Source: Methanoregula boonei 6A8
GTDB taxonomy: Archaea; Halobacteriota; Methanomicrobia; Methanomicrobiales; Methanospirillaceae
Length of the DNA: 64,000 nt
Direction of reading: 5' to 3'
Assembly: GCF_000017625.1 (NCBI RefSeq)
Contig: NC_009712.1
Coordinates: 310,001 to 374,000, forward strand
Shown here: positions 1-9,459 of the stretch, one piece after another
Layout: each line of letters begins with the position of its first letter
How positions within the stretch are numbered: position 1 is the stretch's first letter
Position numbers and translations under genes: made by a program
Notes under the pieces: model-generated
Database searches by the model: none
What the model was told of the DNA's origin: nothing
What the model saw: only the letters and a program-made list of their open reading frames with translations

Positions 1-1108
1 TCTTTGGGTTTTTGCACCCGGAAATCCGCGTGATCTCCATATCGTTGTCCTCTTCGACGACCTCTGCATGGCCGAGATCCTTTGCGGTGAGGTCTTCGGG
101 CTTGTTGACAATATTTCCGGAGAGTGCACGTGCTGCATACTTGAGATCTTTTTCCGGGACATCCTCGATTGCAAAAATGCCATGCTTTGCAAGGAAGAAC
201 TGGACCGGGTCGGCAATGCCCTTCTGGCAAAGCACGACATTTGCACCGGCGTTGATAATGGCATCAGCCAGTTTCTTTAACGTATCCCTCTCCTGCTGGG
301 AGAATGCAGCCATCTGCTCAGCGCTTGTAATCTTTATCTTGGCCTTTACCTGGGTTTTTGCGATCTCCATGGGCATGGCGATGAGTGCGACTTTTGCCCC
401 GGCAATTTTCTTTGGCATATCTTCGCTTACCCGTTTTTTGTCAAGGATAACCCCGCGGACAAGTTCGGAGTCATCCATGGACCTGCCCTTCTGCTTCTTG
501 ATGAGCACGTCGTCTTCATTCGCACTGTATTTCCCGCCGGTCTTTTCTGTAATGGCCACCACGGCCTCCACGATAATGCCGCCCAGTTTTTCCCGGATCA
601 GTTCTATGGACTTGCCGGTGATCGCTGTGCCGGCGATCTTTTTAAGGGTCTTTTTGTCCGCCGGGTCGACCTTGAACGAGAGGGATTCGGTAATGTTGAG
701 GGCTTTTTCCATACCCATGCGGTACCCTTCGGAGATAACGGTCGGGTGGAGTCCCATGGCGAGCAGTTTTTCCGCCTGATCCATTAAAGCCCCGGCAATG
801 ACCACGGCAGTCGTGGTCCCGTCCCCGACCTCGTCGTCCTGGGTCATGGCCACTTCGACTACCATCTTTGCGCCGGGGTGCTGGACCGAGATCTCACTTA
901 AGATGGTGGCACCGTCGTTTGTGATCACGATATCCCCGGTTGAGCTGACAAGCATCTTGTCCATGCCCCGGGGGCCAAGGGTGGTCCGGACCGCGTTTGC
1001 GATTGCCTTTGCGGCCATGATATTCGAATGCTGGGCTTCCTCGCCGCGGTTCCGTGTTGTCCCCTGCCTGAGAATAATTATTGGCTGTCCGCCAAGCTGT
1101 TGTGACAT
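1..1108 (-). CDS. thsA: Thermosome (group II chaperonin) subunit, C-terminus cut by window edge
   Basis: ATP-driven group II chaperonin subunit that folds cytosolic proteins in a double-ring complex. Reading the minus strand from the ATG at 1108 gives [20 protein letters not shown], followed by the family landmarks [11 protein letters not shown], a nucleotide-binding stretch reading TNDGATIL, and VGDGTTTAV. About 369 codons are present. The reading frame stays open to base 1, so the intermediate and C-terminal parts of a roughly 550-residue protein lie outside. No neighbour shares its strand closely enough to be an operon partner. The assignment is very safe; which thermosome paralogue it is cannot be told. 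Confidence 0.97.
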   Translation of the reverse strand, partial: MSQQLGGQPIIILRQGTTRNRGEEAQHSNIMAAKAIANAVRTTLGPRGMDKMLVSSTGDIVITNDGATILSEISVQHPGAKMVVEVAMTQDDEVGDGTTTAVVIAGALMDQAEKLLAMGLHPTVISEGYRMGMEKALNITESLSFKVDPADKKTLKKIAGTAITGKSIELIREKLGGIIVEAVVAITEKTGGKYSANEDDVLIKKQKGRSMDDSELVRGVILDKKRVSEDMPKKIAGAKVALIAMPMEIAKTQVKAKIKITSAEQMAAFSQQERDTLKKLADAIINAGANVVLCQKGIADPVQFFLAKHGIFAIEDVPEKDLKYAARALSGNIVNKPEDLTAKDLGHAEVVEEDNDMEITRISGCKNPK

Positions 1109-1389
1109 TGTATAAACCTCACTTTTTTATTTTGTTCCGGGAAGTTCCGGCAGAGCCGATCGCAATGTTGGCCCGGCTCCCCCGGGTACTCCTGTACCGG
1201 GGATTCCCCGTTCTTGTGCATCACGGTGTATCCGGGAGGGTTGTTGTGCCCGCGGACACCGGTTCCCCTGCAACACCCGTAATGGGCAGGAGTTGCTCTG
1301 TTACCTCATATGCCTGTCGGTGATCCGGGTTTTTTGTCCGGAGCAAAAAAAACCGGCCACAGGGCATCGTGCAGCCACGACAGGTTCGA

Positions 1390-1866
1390 TCAGGCGGGAC
1401 CGGGTTTGCCTTTCAATGCAGTGGCCCGGTTCTGTTTTGCCACGGTGTACCCCGGGTCGATGTCAAGTGCCCGGTTAAACGATGCGACCGCGTAGTCCCG
1501 CTGGCCGAGCCGGGCATACGCGTTCCCGCGGTTGTTCCATGCATTCGCGTATCCCGGGCTGAGGGCAATTGCCTTATCAAACGAGACCACCGCTTCAGAA
1601 TGCCGGCCAAGATGCCCGAGCGCGACTCCCCGGTTGTTCCATGTATTTGCGTACTCCGGGTTGATCGCAATCGCCTTGTCAAACGATGCCAGCGCGTCTG
1701 AATACCTGTCGAGACTGATAAGGGCGCTCCCTCGTTTTCTCCAGGCCTCGGCACAGTCCGGGCGGGCAAAAATTGCCTTGTCAAACGAGGTTACCGCATC
1801 TGAATACAGGCCGAGGTTGGCAAAATCGAGGCCTTCGTTGTAGTAGTGAACTTTCGGATTTTCCAT
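1390..1866 (-). CDS. TPR-repeat protein
   Basis: A 158-residue protein made almost entirely of tetratricopeptide repeats. Four to five 34-residue units are visible, each with the pattern A-W-x-N-R-G ... L-G-R-x-x-E-A-V-x-S-F-D-K-A-I. TPR arrays are protein-protein docking scaffolds, so a soluble adaptor role is likely; the partner is unknown. I prefer the ATG at 1866 (MENPKVHYY), which has AGGA six bases upstream; another ATG four codons earlier (1878) is possible. It has no signal peptide or membrane segment. Confidence 0.85.
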   Translation of the reverse strand: MENPKVHYYNEGLDFANLGLYSDAVTSFDKAIFARPDCAEAWRKRGSALISLDRYSDALASFDKAIAINPEYANTWNNRGVALGHLGRHSEAVVSFDKAIALSPGYANAWNNRGNAYARLGQRDYAVASFNRALDIDPGYTVAKQNRATALKGKPGPA

Positions 1867-1893
1867 GGAGTTCCTCATTGTTATGCAAACTCC

Positions 1894-2370
1894 TCACTGT
1901 CCGGAGGGCTTTTTTTCAAAGGTACCGGTAATCCTGCTCTGCCCGGGCCGGGTTGGCATGCTTTTTGTGTACCTGCCAGAGCCTCCCGAGGCGCCATAGC
2001 CAACCGGGGCAAAGGTGCAGTCCCGGTTCCCGCGCCGGACCTCGGGCTTCATTGTCCCGTCGGTCTGCATGATCATGACCATGAGCGGCTCATCCGGGGC
2101 CGGGGGCACGGGAATCTCTCCTGCCCCGGTCCTGCTTCCCTCATGCGACTGCGGGATGCCTGCGGCTTCAGGCTCACGGGCCCCTGCTTCCTGCATGGGT
2201 CCGGGTTCCTGCAGCCGGTGTTCTTTGTTTTTTTGGGACATTTCCCGGGTAATGGCCTTGAGATCCAGAAGTTCCTGTGTGAATTCCCCCACAAGCACTC
2301 CCACCCCGCTGACCTTTTTTTCCAGTGCTGCAACGCGTTCCTCGCCGGCATCACGAAGAGAATTTTCCAT
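1894..2370 (-). CDS. Hypothetical protein with N-terminal coiled coil
   Basis: I do not recognise the family. About 158 residues if it starts at the ATG at 2370, which has AAGGAG upstream; the frame stays open a little further via a TTG. Residues 8-50 form a likely amphipathic coiled coil (AALEKKVSGVGVLVGEFTQE and following). The middle is rich in Pro, Glu and Gly and looks disordered. The tail is basic with aromatic residues (RYTKSMPTRPGQ). It sits 27 bp upstream of the TPR gene on the same strand, so the two may be cotranscribed. Confidence 0.6.
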   Translation of the reverse strand: MENSLRDAGEERVAALEKKVSGVGVLVGEFTQELLDLKAITREMSQKNKEHRLQEPGPMQEAGAREPEAAGIPQSHEGSRTGAGEIPVPPAPDEPLMVMIMQTDGTMKPEVRRGNRDCTFAPVGYGASGGSGRYTKSMPTRPGQSRITGTFEKKPSGQ

Positions 2371-2604
2371 AAGTGTGAGTATCTTCTCCTTTTTTTTCAG
2401 GTTCAAATCCGGGATATCTGATCGTATGTATCCGGTGGCAACGCGATTTGCCTGTGATACCTGTTGGTACGGCCCACCCCATATAGTACCCGGTGATATT
2501 TTTTGCCTGGTTTTCGTATGGCGTATCTCTCTTTTACTGCGGCAATAACCCGGGCAGGGCCAGTAAAAACGTTTTTTTTAAGGGGCAATACAAAAAAATA
2601 TTTT

Positions 2605-3159
2605 TTACATAATGCTTTCGAGTTTCTTGGTGAGGACATCAAGGCCCTTTTTGATGTCTTCCATATTTTTGCCCCCGGTGAGAATAAGTTTTCCCGAAGA
2701 GAAGATCAAAACAACGATCCGGGGGTCGTTGATCCGGTACACGAGGCCCGGGAACTGTTCGGGTTCATATTCAATATTTTCCAGGTTGAGCGTGACAACA
2801 ACCTTGTTGAGATTGATATACCGGGCAAGATCATAGGAACAGACCATGTTGGTGATTGCAACCCGGGGCTCTTTGAGGGTCTCAACCCCCGCGTCATTGA
2901 GTGATTTTACAATAACTGCAAGCCCTTTTTTGAGCCCTTCGCTGTTCCGGATACCGGTCAGTACGATCTTTCCCGAAGAAAAGAGGAGGGATGCAATCTT
3001 TGGGTCCTCTATACGATAGACCGCACCCGGGAACCGTTTCTTGTTGAGTTCGCAATTCGTTGTCTTCTCTGAAAACGCAACAATATCGATGGAATCTGCA
3101 ATGGCACCGGATGCAACGATGTTTTCAATTTTCAGGGATTCGTACTTCTGACCAGCCAT
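2605..3159 (-). CDS. tbp: TATA-box-binding protein (TBP)
   Basis: General archaeal transcription factor that binds the TATA box and recruits TFB and RNA polymerase. The 184 residues show the two direct repeats of the TBP saddle: residues about 8-95 contain FPGAVYRIEDPKIASLLFSS and about 96-180 contain FPGLVYRINDPRIVVLIFSS, each followed by GKIVLTG or GKLILTG. Full length for the family. The start has GAGGAG just upstream, and the leader holds a perfect 8-bp hairpin (separate entry). Confidence 0.98.
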   Translation of the reverse strand: MAGQKYESLKIENIVASGAIADSIDIVAFSEKTTNCELNKKRFPGAVYRIEDPKIASLLFSSGKIVLTGIRNSEGLKKGLAVIVKSLNDAGVETLKEPRVAITNMVCSYDLARYINLNKVVVTLNLENIEYEPEQFPGLVYRINDPRIVVLIFSSGKLILTGGKNMEDIKKGLDVLTKKLESIM

Positions 3160-3167
3160 CTTCTCCT

Positions 3168-3192
3168 CTTATGCTGTTCGTTGGAGCATAAG
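3168..3192 (-). promoter_or_regulatory. Perfect hairpin in the TBP leader
   Basis: Arms CTTATGCT (3168-3175) and AGCATAAG (3185-3192) are perfectly complementary with a 9-base loop. In mRNA orientation the stem ends immediately before the GAGGAG ribosome-binding site of the TBP gene (start 3159). It could act on translation or be an operator; no function is shown by sequence alone. Confidence 0.5.
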
Positions 3193-3467
3193 GCTAATGG
3201 ATAACATCTATCATGGGTTCGTGTTGCCCGGTCCGGCATTTTCAAATGCGCTAAAAAAACAAAACAAAACGCCCTCCCCTTGTACGCGGGGAAGAAGCGG
3301 CCGCACCTGCATCGTTTACCGGAGTGCTGCAGAGGTGCACCCCGGCATGCGCCCGGTGTATGTACGGGGCAACGCAAAAGCAGGCAGGGATCCGGCCAGA
3401 TATGTTTACCATAGCATTATCCCCTCTTACCGCATTTAAGTGACCAGCAATCCGGAGGAATGTTGTT

Positions 3468-3659
3468 ATGGGAATCAAACCGTCGTACATCAAAAATCTC
3501 GGTACCTCGCTTCTTGCCAAGCAGCGGGAGTACTTTACCAAAAATTTCGATGAGAACAAGAAACAGCTGGAAGTATCAGCAAGTATCCCAAGCAAGCGTG
3601 TCCGGAACCGCGTTGCCGGGTACATCACCCGAAGAATGAATGCCAAGAAACGCACATAA
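3468..3659 (+). CDS. rps17e: Ribosomal protein S17e
   Basis: Small-subunit ribosomal protein shared by archaea and eukaryotes. The 63 residues start MGIKPSYIKNLGTSLLAKQ and end in a basic helix (KRVRNRVAGYITRRMNAKKR), the usual archaeal S17e size and pattern. GGAGG stands shortly before the ATG. It is monocistronic here: a T-run (AAAAGTTTTTTTTA, about 3667-3680) follows and may terminate transcription. Confidence 0.96.
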   Translation: MGIKPSYIKNLGTSLLAKQREYFTKNFDENKKQLEVSASIPSKRVRNRVAGYITRRMNAKKRT

Positions 3660-3772
3660 ACACCCCAAAAGTTTTTTTTAGGCCATACAAACCCGTTGGT
3701 CGGGTGCAGATCGTTTATGGGAAGTAAAACTATTTTTGTGACCTGAGGGGTAAGTTTATCGCTGGAGGTATC

Positions 3773-4081
3773 ATGGTGCGGACTATGTTAAAAAAAGATG
3801 AGAGGGTGCTTATCGTCCCGGCATCCGGCGACAATGAGGGAGTACGCCTTGTTCCGGTGAAAAAAGGGGACCGGGTTGTGCCTGTTCCCACCCGTGACGG
3901 GAGATGGATTACGGTAAAATTATCCCCCTTGAACCGTGGCGATAAGATTGCGGTCGTGACCTTAAGGAACGGGAGAAAAGTGGCCCTGAAACTGGAAGAA
4001 TTTTCTGACGCCGACCTTGAACGCCGGGTTGAACTCGCCGGCGATCTAACCATTGAATACAGGGAAGGCGGAGTTCCCTAA
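3773..4081 (+). CDS. Hypothetical small basic beta-rich protein
   Basis: A 102-residue protein I do not recognise. Alternating hydrophobic and charged residues suggest mainly beta strands (ERVLIVPASG, DRVVPVPTRDGRWITVKLSP, DKIAVVTLRNGRKVALKLEE), in the style of an OB- or SH3-like barrel, with an acidic end. GGAGGT precedes the ATG by about seven bases, which supports translation. It has no signal peptide or cysteines. It stands alone between S17e and a gene-free stretch. Confidence 0.7.
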   Translation: MVRTMLKKDERVLIVPASGDNEGVRLVPVKKGDRVVPVPTRDGRWITVKLSPLNRGDKIAVVTLRNGRKVALKLEEFSDADLERRVELAGDLTIEYREGGVP

Positions 4082-4794
4082 AGGGGATACGTTCACCTCA
4101 CGTGATACGTACGGCGTGCCGGGATTATCCTCTTATCCCGGTGTGATTGTCCGCACAAAACTGTTTTCTCGCTGTTACCGGGTCCATGGCCCGGGCATGC
4201 CCGATCCCGGCCGGAACCCCGGGGCCCTTTCTGGTGTACGTAACCTGATCCAAAAAGAACGATAAGTCCGGCAAAAATCCTAACACGGGATCCCGCCCCG
4301 GGTGGATTTTTAGGCCACAAAATACGAAAAAAGATTTCCTGATGCACGTATGCCCCTGCCGGCATGGAAAAAAAAGAAAACGGCAGCCGGGACCACAGAT
4401 ATTGCCGGCTGAGAATGGGCATCTCACCCGCACCGGCCTTTCTTTTTGCCCCCGGCAGAACCGGACCTCTGGCGATTTCGCACTCCGCGCCGCTTTTCCC
4501 CTTTTGCGATCCCTTGTGCCCCCGGTCTTTCCCGGAACGGATCGTCTTAACCCTTCTCGTAATCATTAAGACCGTTTACCGCCATTCATCAACTACGGTA
4601 GTCCGGATCAACAAAACAGACTGCACGTCCGGACGCTTAAAGCAAAAAGGAGCAACAAAAAGCGCGGGAGCCACCGGAATCATGGCAGTATTTTCCGGGA
4701 AGACTGGAATGCCACCCATAAGGCATGAACGGGATGTGAAAAAGAACAAAAAACGTGTATGCGCCTGTCATCAGGATATGCGCAGACGATGTGA
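4082..4794. other. Intergenic stretch without a supportable gene
   Basis: About 710 bases before the CheB-CheR gene. Several open frames cross it on both strands, but none has a good ribosome-binding site together with a protein-like composition, and they overlap each other. I see no tRNA-like fold, repeat copy or strong inverted repeat. It may hold the promoter of the sensory block. Confidence 0.5.
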
Positions 4795-7700
4795 ATGATG
4801 ACAAAACCAAAACCAAAATCCGGCCCGGTAAAAAAGAATGTACCGGAGAGAAAATCCTCTCCTGATAATGGGGCAGTCCCGGAAAAGGGTGAGGCACTGT
4901 TCCCTATTGTCGGGATCGGCGCTTCGGCGGGCGGGCTCGAAGCCTTTGAACTCTTTTTCAAGACCATGCCGGCCGACAGCGGCATGGCGTTTGTGCTCAT
5001 CCCCCACCTCGATCCCGGGCATGCGAGCATGCTTTCCGAGATCCTCCAGCGCAACACCACGATGCCGGTCCATGAAGCAGAAGACCAGACGAGTATCCGG
5101 CCGGACCACGTGTACATCATCCCGCCCAATAAGGACATGGCGATCTTCCACGGGGTGCTCCAGCTCAGCACTCCCGAACAGGTCCGGGGGATGCGGCTCC
5201 CGATCGATTCGTTTTTCCGGTCGCTTGCCGAGGACCAGGGCGAGCGGGCGATCTGCGTGATTCTTTCCGGCAGCGGGTCTGACGGCACCCTTGGCCTGCG
5301 TGCAGTCCACGGGGCGGGCGGGGTCTCGTTTGTGCAGGATCCTTCCACGGCAAAGTACGACGGCATGCCCACAAGCGCGTCCCAGAGCGGTCTTGCCACC
5401 TACATCCTGCCGGTGGAAAAGATAACCGGACAACTGGTCAGTTATGTAAAGAACCTTGCCCAGACCGGCGTCCACCCGGTTCCTATGGCGTCAAAAGCGG
5501 TGAATGCCACACGAAGGATCCTGATGCTCATGCGGTCAAAGACCGGGAACGATTTCTCCCAGTACAAGCAGAGCACGATCCAGCGCAGGATCGAACGGCG
5601 GATGGTGGTACATAATCTCAGCGACATGGACACGTATGCACGCTACCTCCAGGAAAATCCTGCCGAGGTCGCCATCCTCTTTAAGGAGCTGCTCATCAAC
5701 GTGACCAGCTTTTTCAGGGACAAGGAAGCGTTCGAAGCGCTGGAAACAGAAGCCCTGCCCCTGCTTTTTGAGGAAAAACCGGAGAACTATATCTTCCGGA
5801 TCTGGGTGCCGGGGTGCGCTTCGGGCGAAGAAGCTTATTCGCTTGCCATGCTTTTTAAGGAGAAGATAGATGAATTCCGGCAGGATTTCAGGGTCCAGAT
5901 CTATGCAACCGATATCGATGACGATGCGATCGCAACAGCCCGGGCGGGGATGTACCCGTCCAACATCTCCCTTGATGTCTCCCCCGAACGGCTCCGGCGG
6001 TTTTTCACTAAAGAGGAGACCGGGTTCCGGATCAAAAAAGAGATCCGGGAGATGGTGGTCTTTGCCGTCCAGAACGTAATAAAAGACCCGCCGTTTACCA
6101 AGATGAACCTTATTTCCTGCCGGAACCTGCTGATTTATTTTGAAAGCGAGCTCCAGGCCCGGGTGATCCCGGCCTTCCATTACGCGCTCAGCACCGGGGG
6201 GATACTCTTTTTGAGCCCCTCGGAAGGGATCGGGAATTTTACCGATCTCTTTAGTCCCGTCAACAAGAAGTGGAAGATCTACCGGGCCAAACCCTCGGGT
6301 CTGTCCGCCCGGGCGCTTGTGGCCCAGCGCTTTGCATGGACCACCGAACCGTCAAAAAAGGAACCGGGCGAGGTTTTCCTCCCCTCCGACAAGACAAATT
6401 TTGCCGAACTCACCCGGCGCGTGCTCCTTGCGTCCTTTGCCCCGCCGTCGGTCATAACCGATGAGAACGGGAGCATCATCTATGTGCACGGGGACACCGG
6501 CAAGTATCTCCAGCCGGCACCGGGACAGATCAGCACCAGTGTCATCGACATGGCCCGCGAGGGACTGCAGTTGGATGTGAGGAGTGCGATCCAGAAAGCA
6601 TCTGCAAAGAAGACTACGGTTGTCGTAAAAGGCCTGCGAGTCAGGACGAACGACGGTATCAGGGGAGTGGACCTCACGGTACGCCCGCTTACCGACCTTG
6701 AGCCGGCACGGGAACTGCTGCTCATCAGTTTTGAAGAGACAAAGCAGCCTCCCGCAAAAAAACGCCGGTCGGGCAAATCCTCCGGGACCGGGGAGCAGGG
6801 ATCGCAGCGCATCGAGCAGCTGGAGCAGGACCTTGCCTATACAAAAGAAAACCTGCAGGCCACTATCGAGGAGATGCAGGCAGCAAACGAGGAACTCAAG
6901 TCCTCAAACGAGGAACTCCAGTCTACAAACGAAGAACTCCAGTCCACAAACGAGGAGCTGGAAACCTCAAAGGAAGAACTCCAGTCGGTTAACGAAGAGA
7001 TCGTGACGGTTAACGCAGAGCTGCAGGCAAAGATCGAGCAGCTCACGGCAGTCCAGAACGATATGAAAAACCTTCTCGAAAACGTCAACATCGGTACTAT
7101 CTTCCTTGACACAAGCCTTGCCATCAGGAGGTTCACCCGCGAGGCAAAGCGGGTATTCCGGCTTGCTGCCGCCGATACGGGAAGGCCGCTTGCGGATATC
7201 CGGTCGAACATCCCGGATACGGACCTTATTGCCGATGCACAAGGAGTACTTGACTCGCTCATACCCCGGGAAAAACCGGTTCGCACGGCAGGTGGCGAGT
7301 GGTTCCTTGTCCGCATTATGCCGTACCGCACGCTGGAGAACGTAATCGACGGCGTAGTAATGACGTTTTCCGATATCTCCGCGTTAAAAGCAGTGGAAGC
7401 CGAGGCCCGGGCAGCCTGCGACTATGCACAGAACATTGTCGATACGATCCGGGAGCCGCTCGTGGTCCTGGATTCTGCCTTTGAAGTGGTTTCGGCAAGC
7501 GGGGCATTTTACCGGACCTTTGGCGTGACACCGGAAAAGACCCTGGGGAAATCCCTTTTTGCGCTTGGCAACCGGCAATGGGATATACCGGAACTCCACG
7601 AGCTGCTGGAGACAGTCCTGCCAAAGAGTACGACCTTTGAAAATTTCGAAGTCCGGCATGATTTCCCCGGTATCGGGCAGCGGGTCATGGTCTTAAATGG

Positions 7701-7821
7701 CCGAAAGGTTATTGACGACACGGGGAGTATTCACCATATCCTGCTTGTAATGGAAGATATTACTCCCCAAAGAAGGGGAGCGGATAAAAAACCTGTCCGG
7801 GGGAGCCGGGGAAGGGCCTGA
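4795..7821 (+). CDS. CheB-CheR fusion with coiled coil and PAS domains
   Basis: A 1008-residue signalling protein. Residues about 38-225 are a CheB-type methylesterase with the expected triad: Ser44 (VGIGASAGG), His71 (IPHLDPG) and Asp163 (SGSGSDGTLGL). Residues about 255-510 are a CheR methyltransferase with SAM loop VPGCASGEEAYSLAM and the motif LISCRNLLIYF. Next come a long coiled coil built on repeated NEELQS units (about 675-765) and two PAS domains. It has no receiver and no kinase domain. No chemoreceptor or cheA is in the window, so it probably serves sensory signalling other than flagellar taxis. The next gene, a PAS-kinase, overlaps its stop codon by one base, so the two are probably one operon. 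Confidence 0.93.
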   Translation: MMTKPKPKSGPVKKNVPERKSSPDNGAVPEKGEALFPIVGIGASAGGLEAFELFFKTMPADSGMAFVLIPHLDPGHASMLSEILQRNTTMPVHEAEDQTSIRPDHVYIIPPNKDMAIFHGVLQLSTPEQVRGMRLPIDSFFRSLAEDQGERAICVILSGSGSDGTLGLRAVHGAGGVSFVQDPSTAKYDGMPTSASQSGLATYILPVEKITGQLVSYVKNLAQTGVHPVPMASKAVNATRRILMLMRSKTGNDFSQYKQSTIQRRIERRMVVHNLSDMDTYARYLQENPAEVAILFKELLINVTSFFRDKEAFEALETEALPLLFEEKPENYIFRIWVPGCASGEEAYSLAMLFKEKIDEFRQDFRVQIYATDIDDDAIATARAGMYPSNISLDVSPERLRRFFTKEETGFRIKKEIREMVVFAVQNVIKDPPFTKMNLISCRNLLIYFESELQARVIPAFHYALSTGGILFLSPSEGIGNFTDLFSPVNKKWKIYRAKPSGLSARALVAQRFAWTTEPSKKEPGEVFLPSDKTNFAELTRRVLLASFAPPSVITDENGSIIYVHGDTGKYLQPAPGQISTSVIDMAREGLQLDVRSAIQKASAKKTTVVVKGLRVRTNDGIRGVDLTVRPLTDLEPARELLLISFEETKQPPAKKRRSGKSSGTGEQGSQRIEQLEQDLAYTKENLQATIEEMQAANEELKSSNEELQSTNEELQSTNEELETSKEELQSVNEEIVTVNAELQAKIEQLTAVQNDMKNLLENVNIGTIFLDTSLAIRRFTREAKRVFRLAAADTGRPLADIRSNIPDTDLIADAQGVLDSLIPREKPVRTAGGEWFLVRIMPYRTLENVIDGVVMTFSDISALKAVEAEARAACDYAQNIVDTIREPLVVLDSAFEVVSASGAFYRTFGVTPEKTLGKSLFALGNRQWDIPELHELLETVLPKSTTFENFEVRHDFPGIGQRVMVLNGRKVIDDTGSIHHILLVMEDITPQRRGADKKPVRGSRGRA

Positions 7822-9068
7822 TGGCTTTTGGAAAAAAAGACAAAAACGAGAATGAACCCGATACCAATAACGTTGATCCGTCACTAAGAACGCATGCTGA
7901 AGAGCAGCTTGCACGCACAAAAACGAATGCTCCTGATTTTGCCGGGCATACTCCCGAAGAGCTCATCCACGAGTTGCAGGTCCACCAGATCGAACTCGAG
8001 ACGCAGGCAGAAGAACTCCGACAGGCCTACCGGGCGCTTGAAGAATCCCGGGACAAGTACCTCGACCTGTACGAATTTGCCCCGCTGGGGTACCTCACCC
8101 TTTCCGATAAGGGGATTATTTGCGAAGTCAACCTTACGGGTGCTGCTCTTCTTGGTTTTGTGCGCAAGGACCTGATCCGGGCCCGGTTCAGTACATTTGT
8201 CACTGAATCCGACGGTGACACATGGTACCGTTATTTCAAAAAAGTCCAGGATCTTGAAGGAAAACAGGTCTGTGCCCTCAGTCTCATGCGGGGCGACGGC
8301 TCTGTCTTCCCGGCCCGTCTTGAATGTATCCGGATTCCCGGTACCCGTGACGGACCCCCGACCGTCCGCGTGGCGGTCAATGACATAACGGATCTCAGGC
8401 GTGCAGGGGATGCACTCCGGATATCCAATAAAAAACTCAACCTTCTTTCGGGCATCACCCGGCACGACATCAACAACCAGCTCTTTACCATAAATGCGTA
8501 CCTGGAAATTATCCGGAAAAATATCAGCGATCCCTCTGTGCAGAAAGACTTTGCCCGCATTACTGCGGCAAGTGACCGGATGGCCAAAATAATCCTGTTC
8601 ACCAAGGAATACGAACAGGTAGGCGCCAAAGATCCCGCATGGCAGAATTGTCATTTCCTTGTTGACCGTGCAGCCCGACAGGCTGATCCGGGGAACGTGC
8701 TGGTGAAAAACGATCTTCCGGCCGGACTGGAGATTTTTGCGGATCCGCTGGTTGCAAAGGTTTTTTACAACCTGATCGATAATGCTGCACGTCACGGAGG
8801 GAAGATCACGACCATCCGGTTTTTCTTCCAGGAAGCCGGGGAACTGTGCATCATTGTCTGCGAGGATGATGGCGACGGCGTGGCTGCAGACGAGAAGGAG
8901 CTGATCTTTGAGCGGTGATTCGGGAAGAATACCGGCCTTGGGCTAACCCTCTCGCGCGAGATCCTGGCAATAACCGGTATCACCATCCGGGAAACGGGCG
9001 AGCCGGGAAAGGGAGCCCGGTTCGAAATTACGGTAATGCAGGGTGCTTCCCGCATTGTTCATGCGTAA
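7821..9068 (+). pseudogene. PAS histidine kinase interrupted by an in-frame TGA
   Basis: The frame starts at ATG 7821 and stops at TGA 8916-8918 after 365 residues, in the middle of the ATP-binding domain (ELIFER*). The same frame continues without a shift to TAA 9066-9068 and encodes the missing end (FGKNTGLGLTLSREILAITG, then IRETGEPGKGARFE). The three paralogues in this window read IFE/FLQ-x-GFGKNTG at this place, so TGA replaces a conserved Gly codon; a single G-to-T change from GGA explains it. Domains: coiled region (45-80), PAS (about 80-195), H-box GITRHDINNQ with His215, then HATPase. It is either a decayed gene, a sequencing error, or a protein in two pieces. TGA decoding as selenocysteine is not supported. 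Confidence 0.85.
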
Positions 9069-9109
9069 CGGGAAAAAAGGGGACCCGTGGCCTGCTTGCC
9101 GGGCCCGGG

Positions 9110-9337
9110 TTATTTTTTGGTAATATGAAGCTCCCATGTTCCGGGAGCTGTCGTTTTGGTCTCCACCGACATCCCGTTCTCCTTTGCGTACAGCGGGATG
9201 TTCTTTGTTGCTGCCGGCGGGTGATCGCAGGTAACCACCAGGTCGTCGCCGGGCTTCATGGTGTCGGTCTCTTTTTTTACTGCAATCAGGCAGTGCGGGC
9301 AGACTTTCCCGCGGATATCGAGGGTTCTTCTGGTCAT
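9110..9337 (-). CDS. TusA/SirA-like sulfur-carrier family protein
   Basis: A 75-residue protein starting MTRRTLDIRGKVCPHCLIAV. The N-terminal motif, a cysteine after a short strand followed by Pro, is the TusA-family signature; here it is C-P-H-C rather than the usual C-P-x-P. Family members relay sulfur as a cysteine persulfide or take part in redox and selenium metabolism; which applies here is unknown. The upstream frame extension to 9463 overlaps the next gene and is rich in Arg/Pro, so I chose the ATG at 9337. Confidence 0.85.
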   Translation of the reverse strand: MTRRTLDIRGKVCPHCLIAVKKETDTMKPGDDLVVTCDHPPAATKNIPLYAKENGMSVETKTTAPGTWELHITKK

Positions 9338-9459
9338 AGGTACACCGTTTCCTGCCCGGGTGCCGGGCAATAAACGATCAATAGGTAAAGGTGACTGATG
9401 AAGGTAATGGAACCGGCCGGGTATGCCTCGTGCCCGGGAATGGACACCTGTCCGCACGC

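Noticed and set aside
12-779. 255-codon + strand frame over the thermosome gene
   Set aside because: Ser/Phe-rich shadow of the minus-strand thermosome sequence, whose translation is unmistakable.
8916-8918. Selenocysteine or pyrrolysine read-through
   Set aside because: The codon is TGA, not TAG, there is no sign of a selenocysteine element, and paralogues have Gly rather than Cys here.
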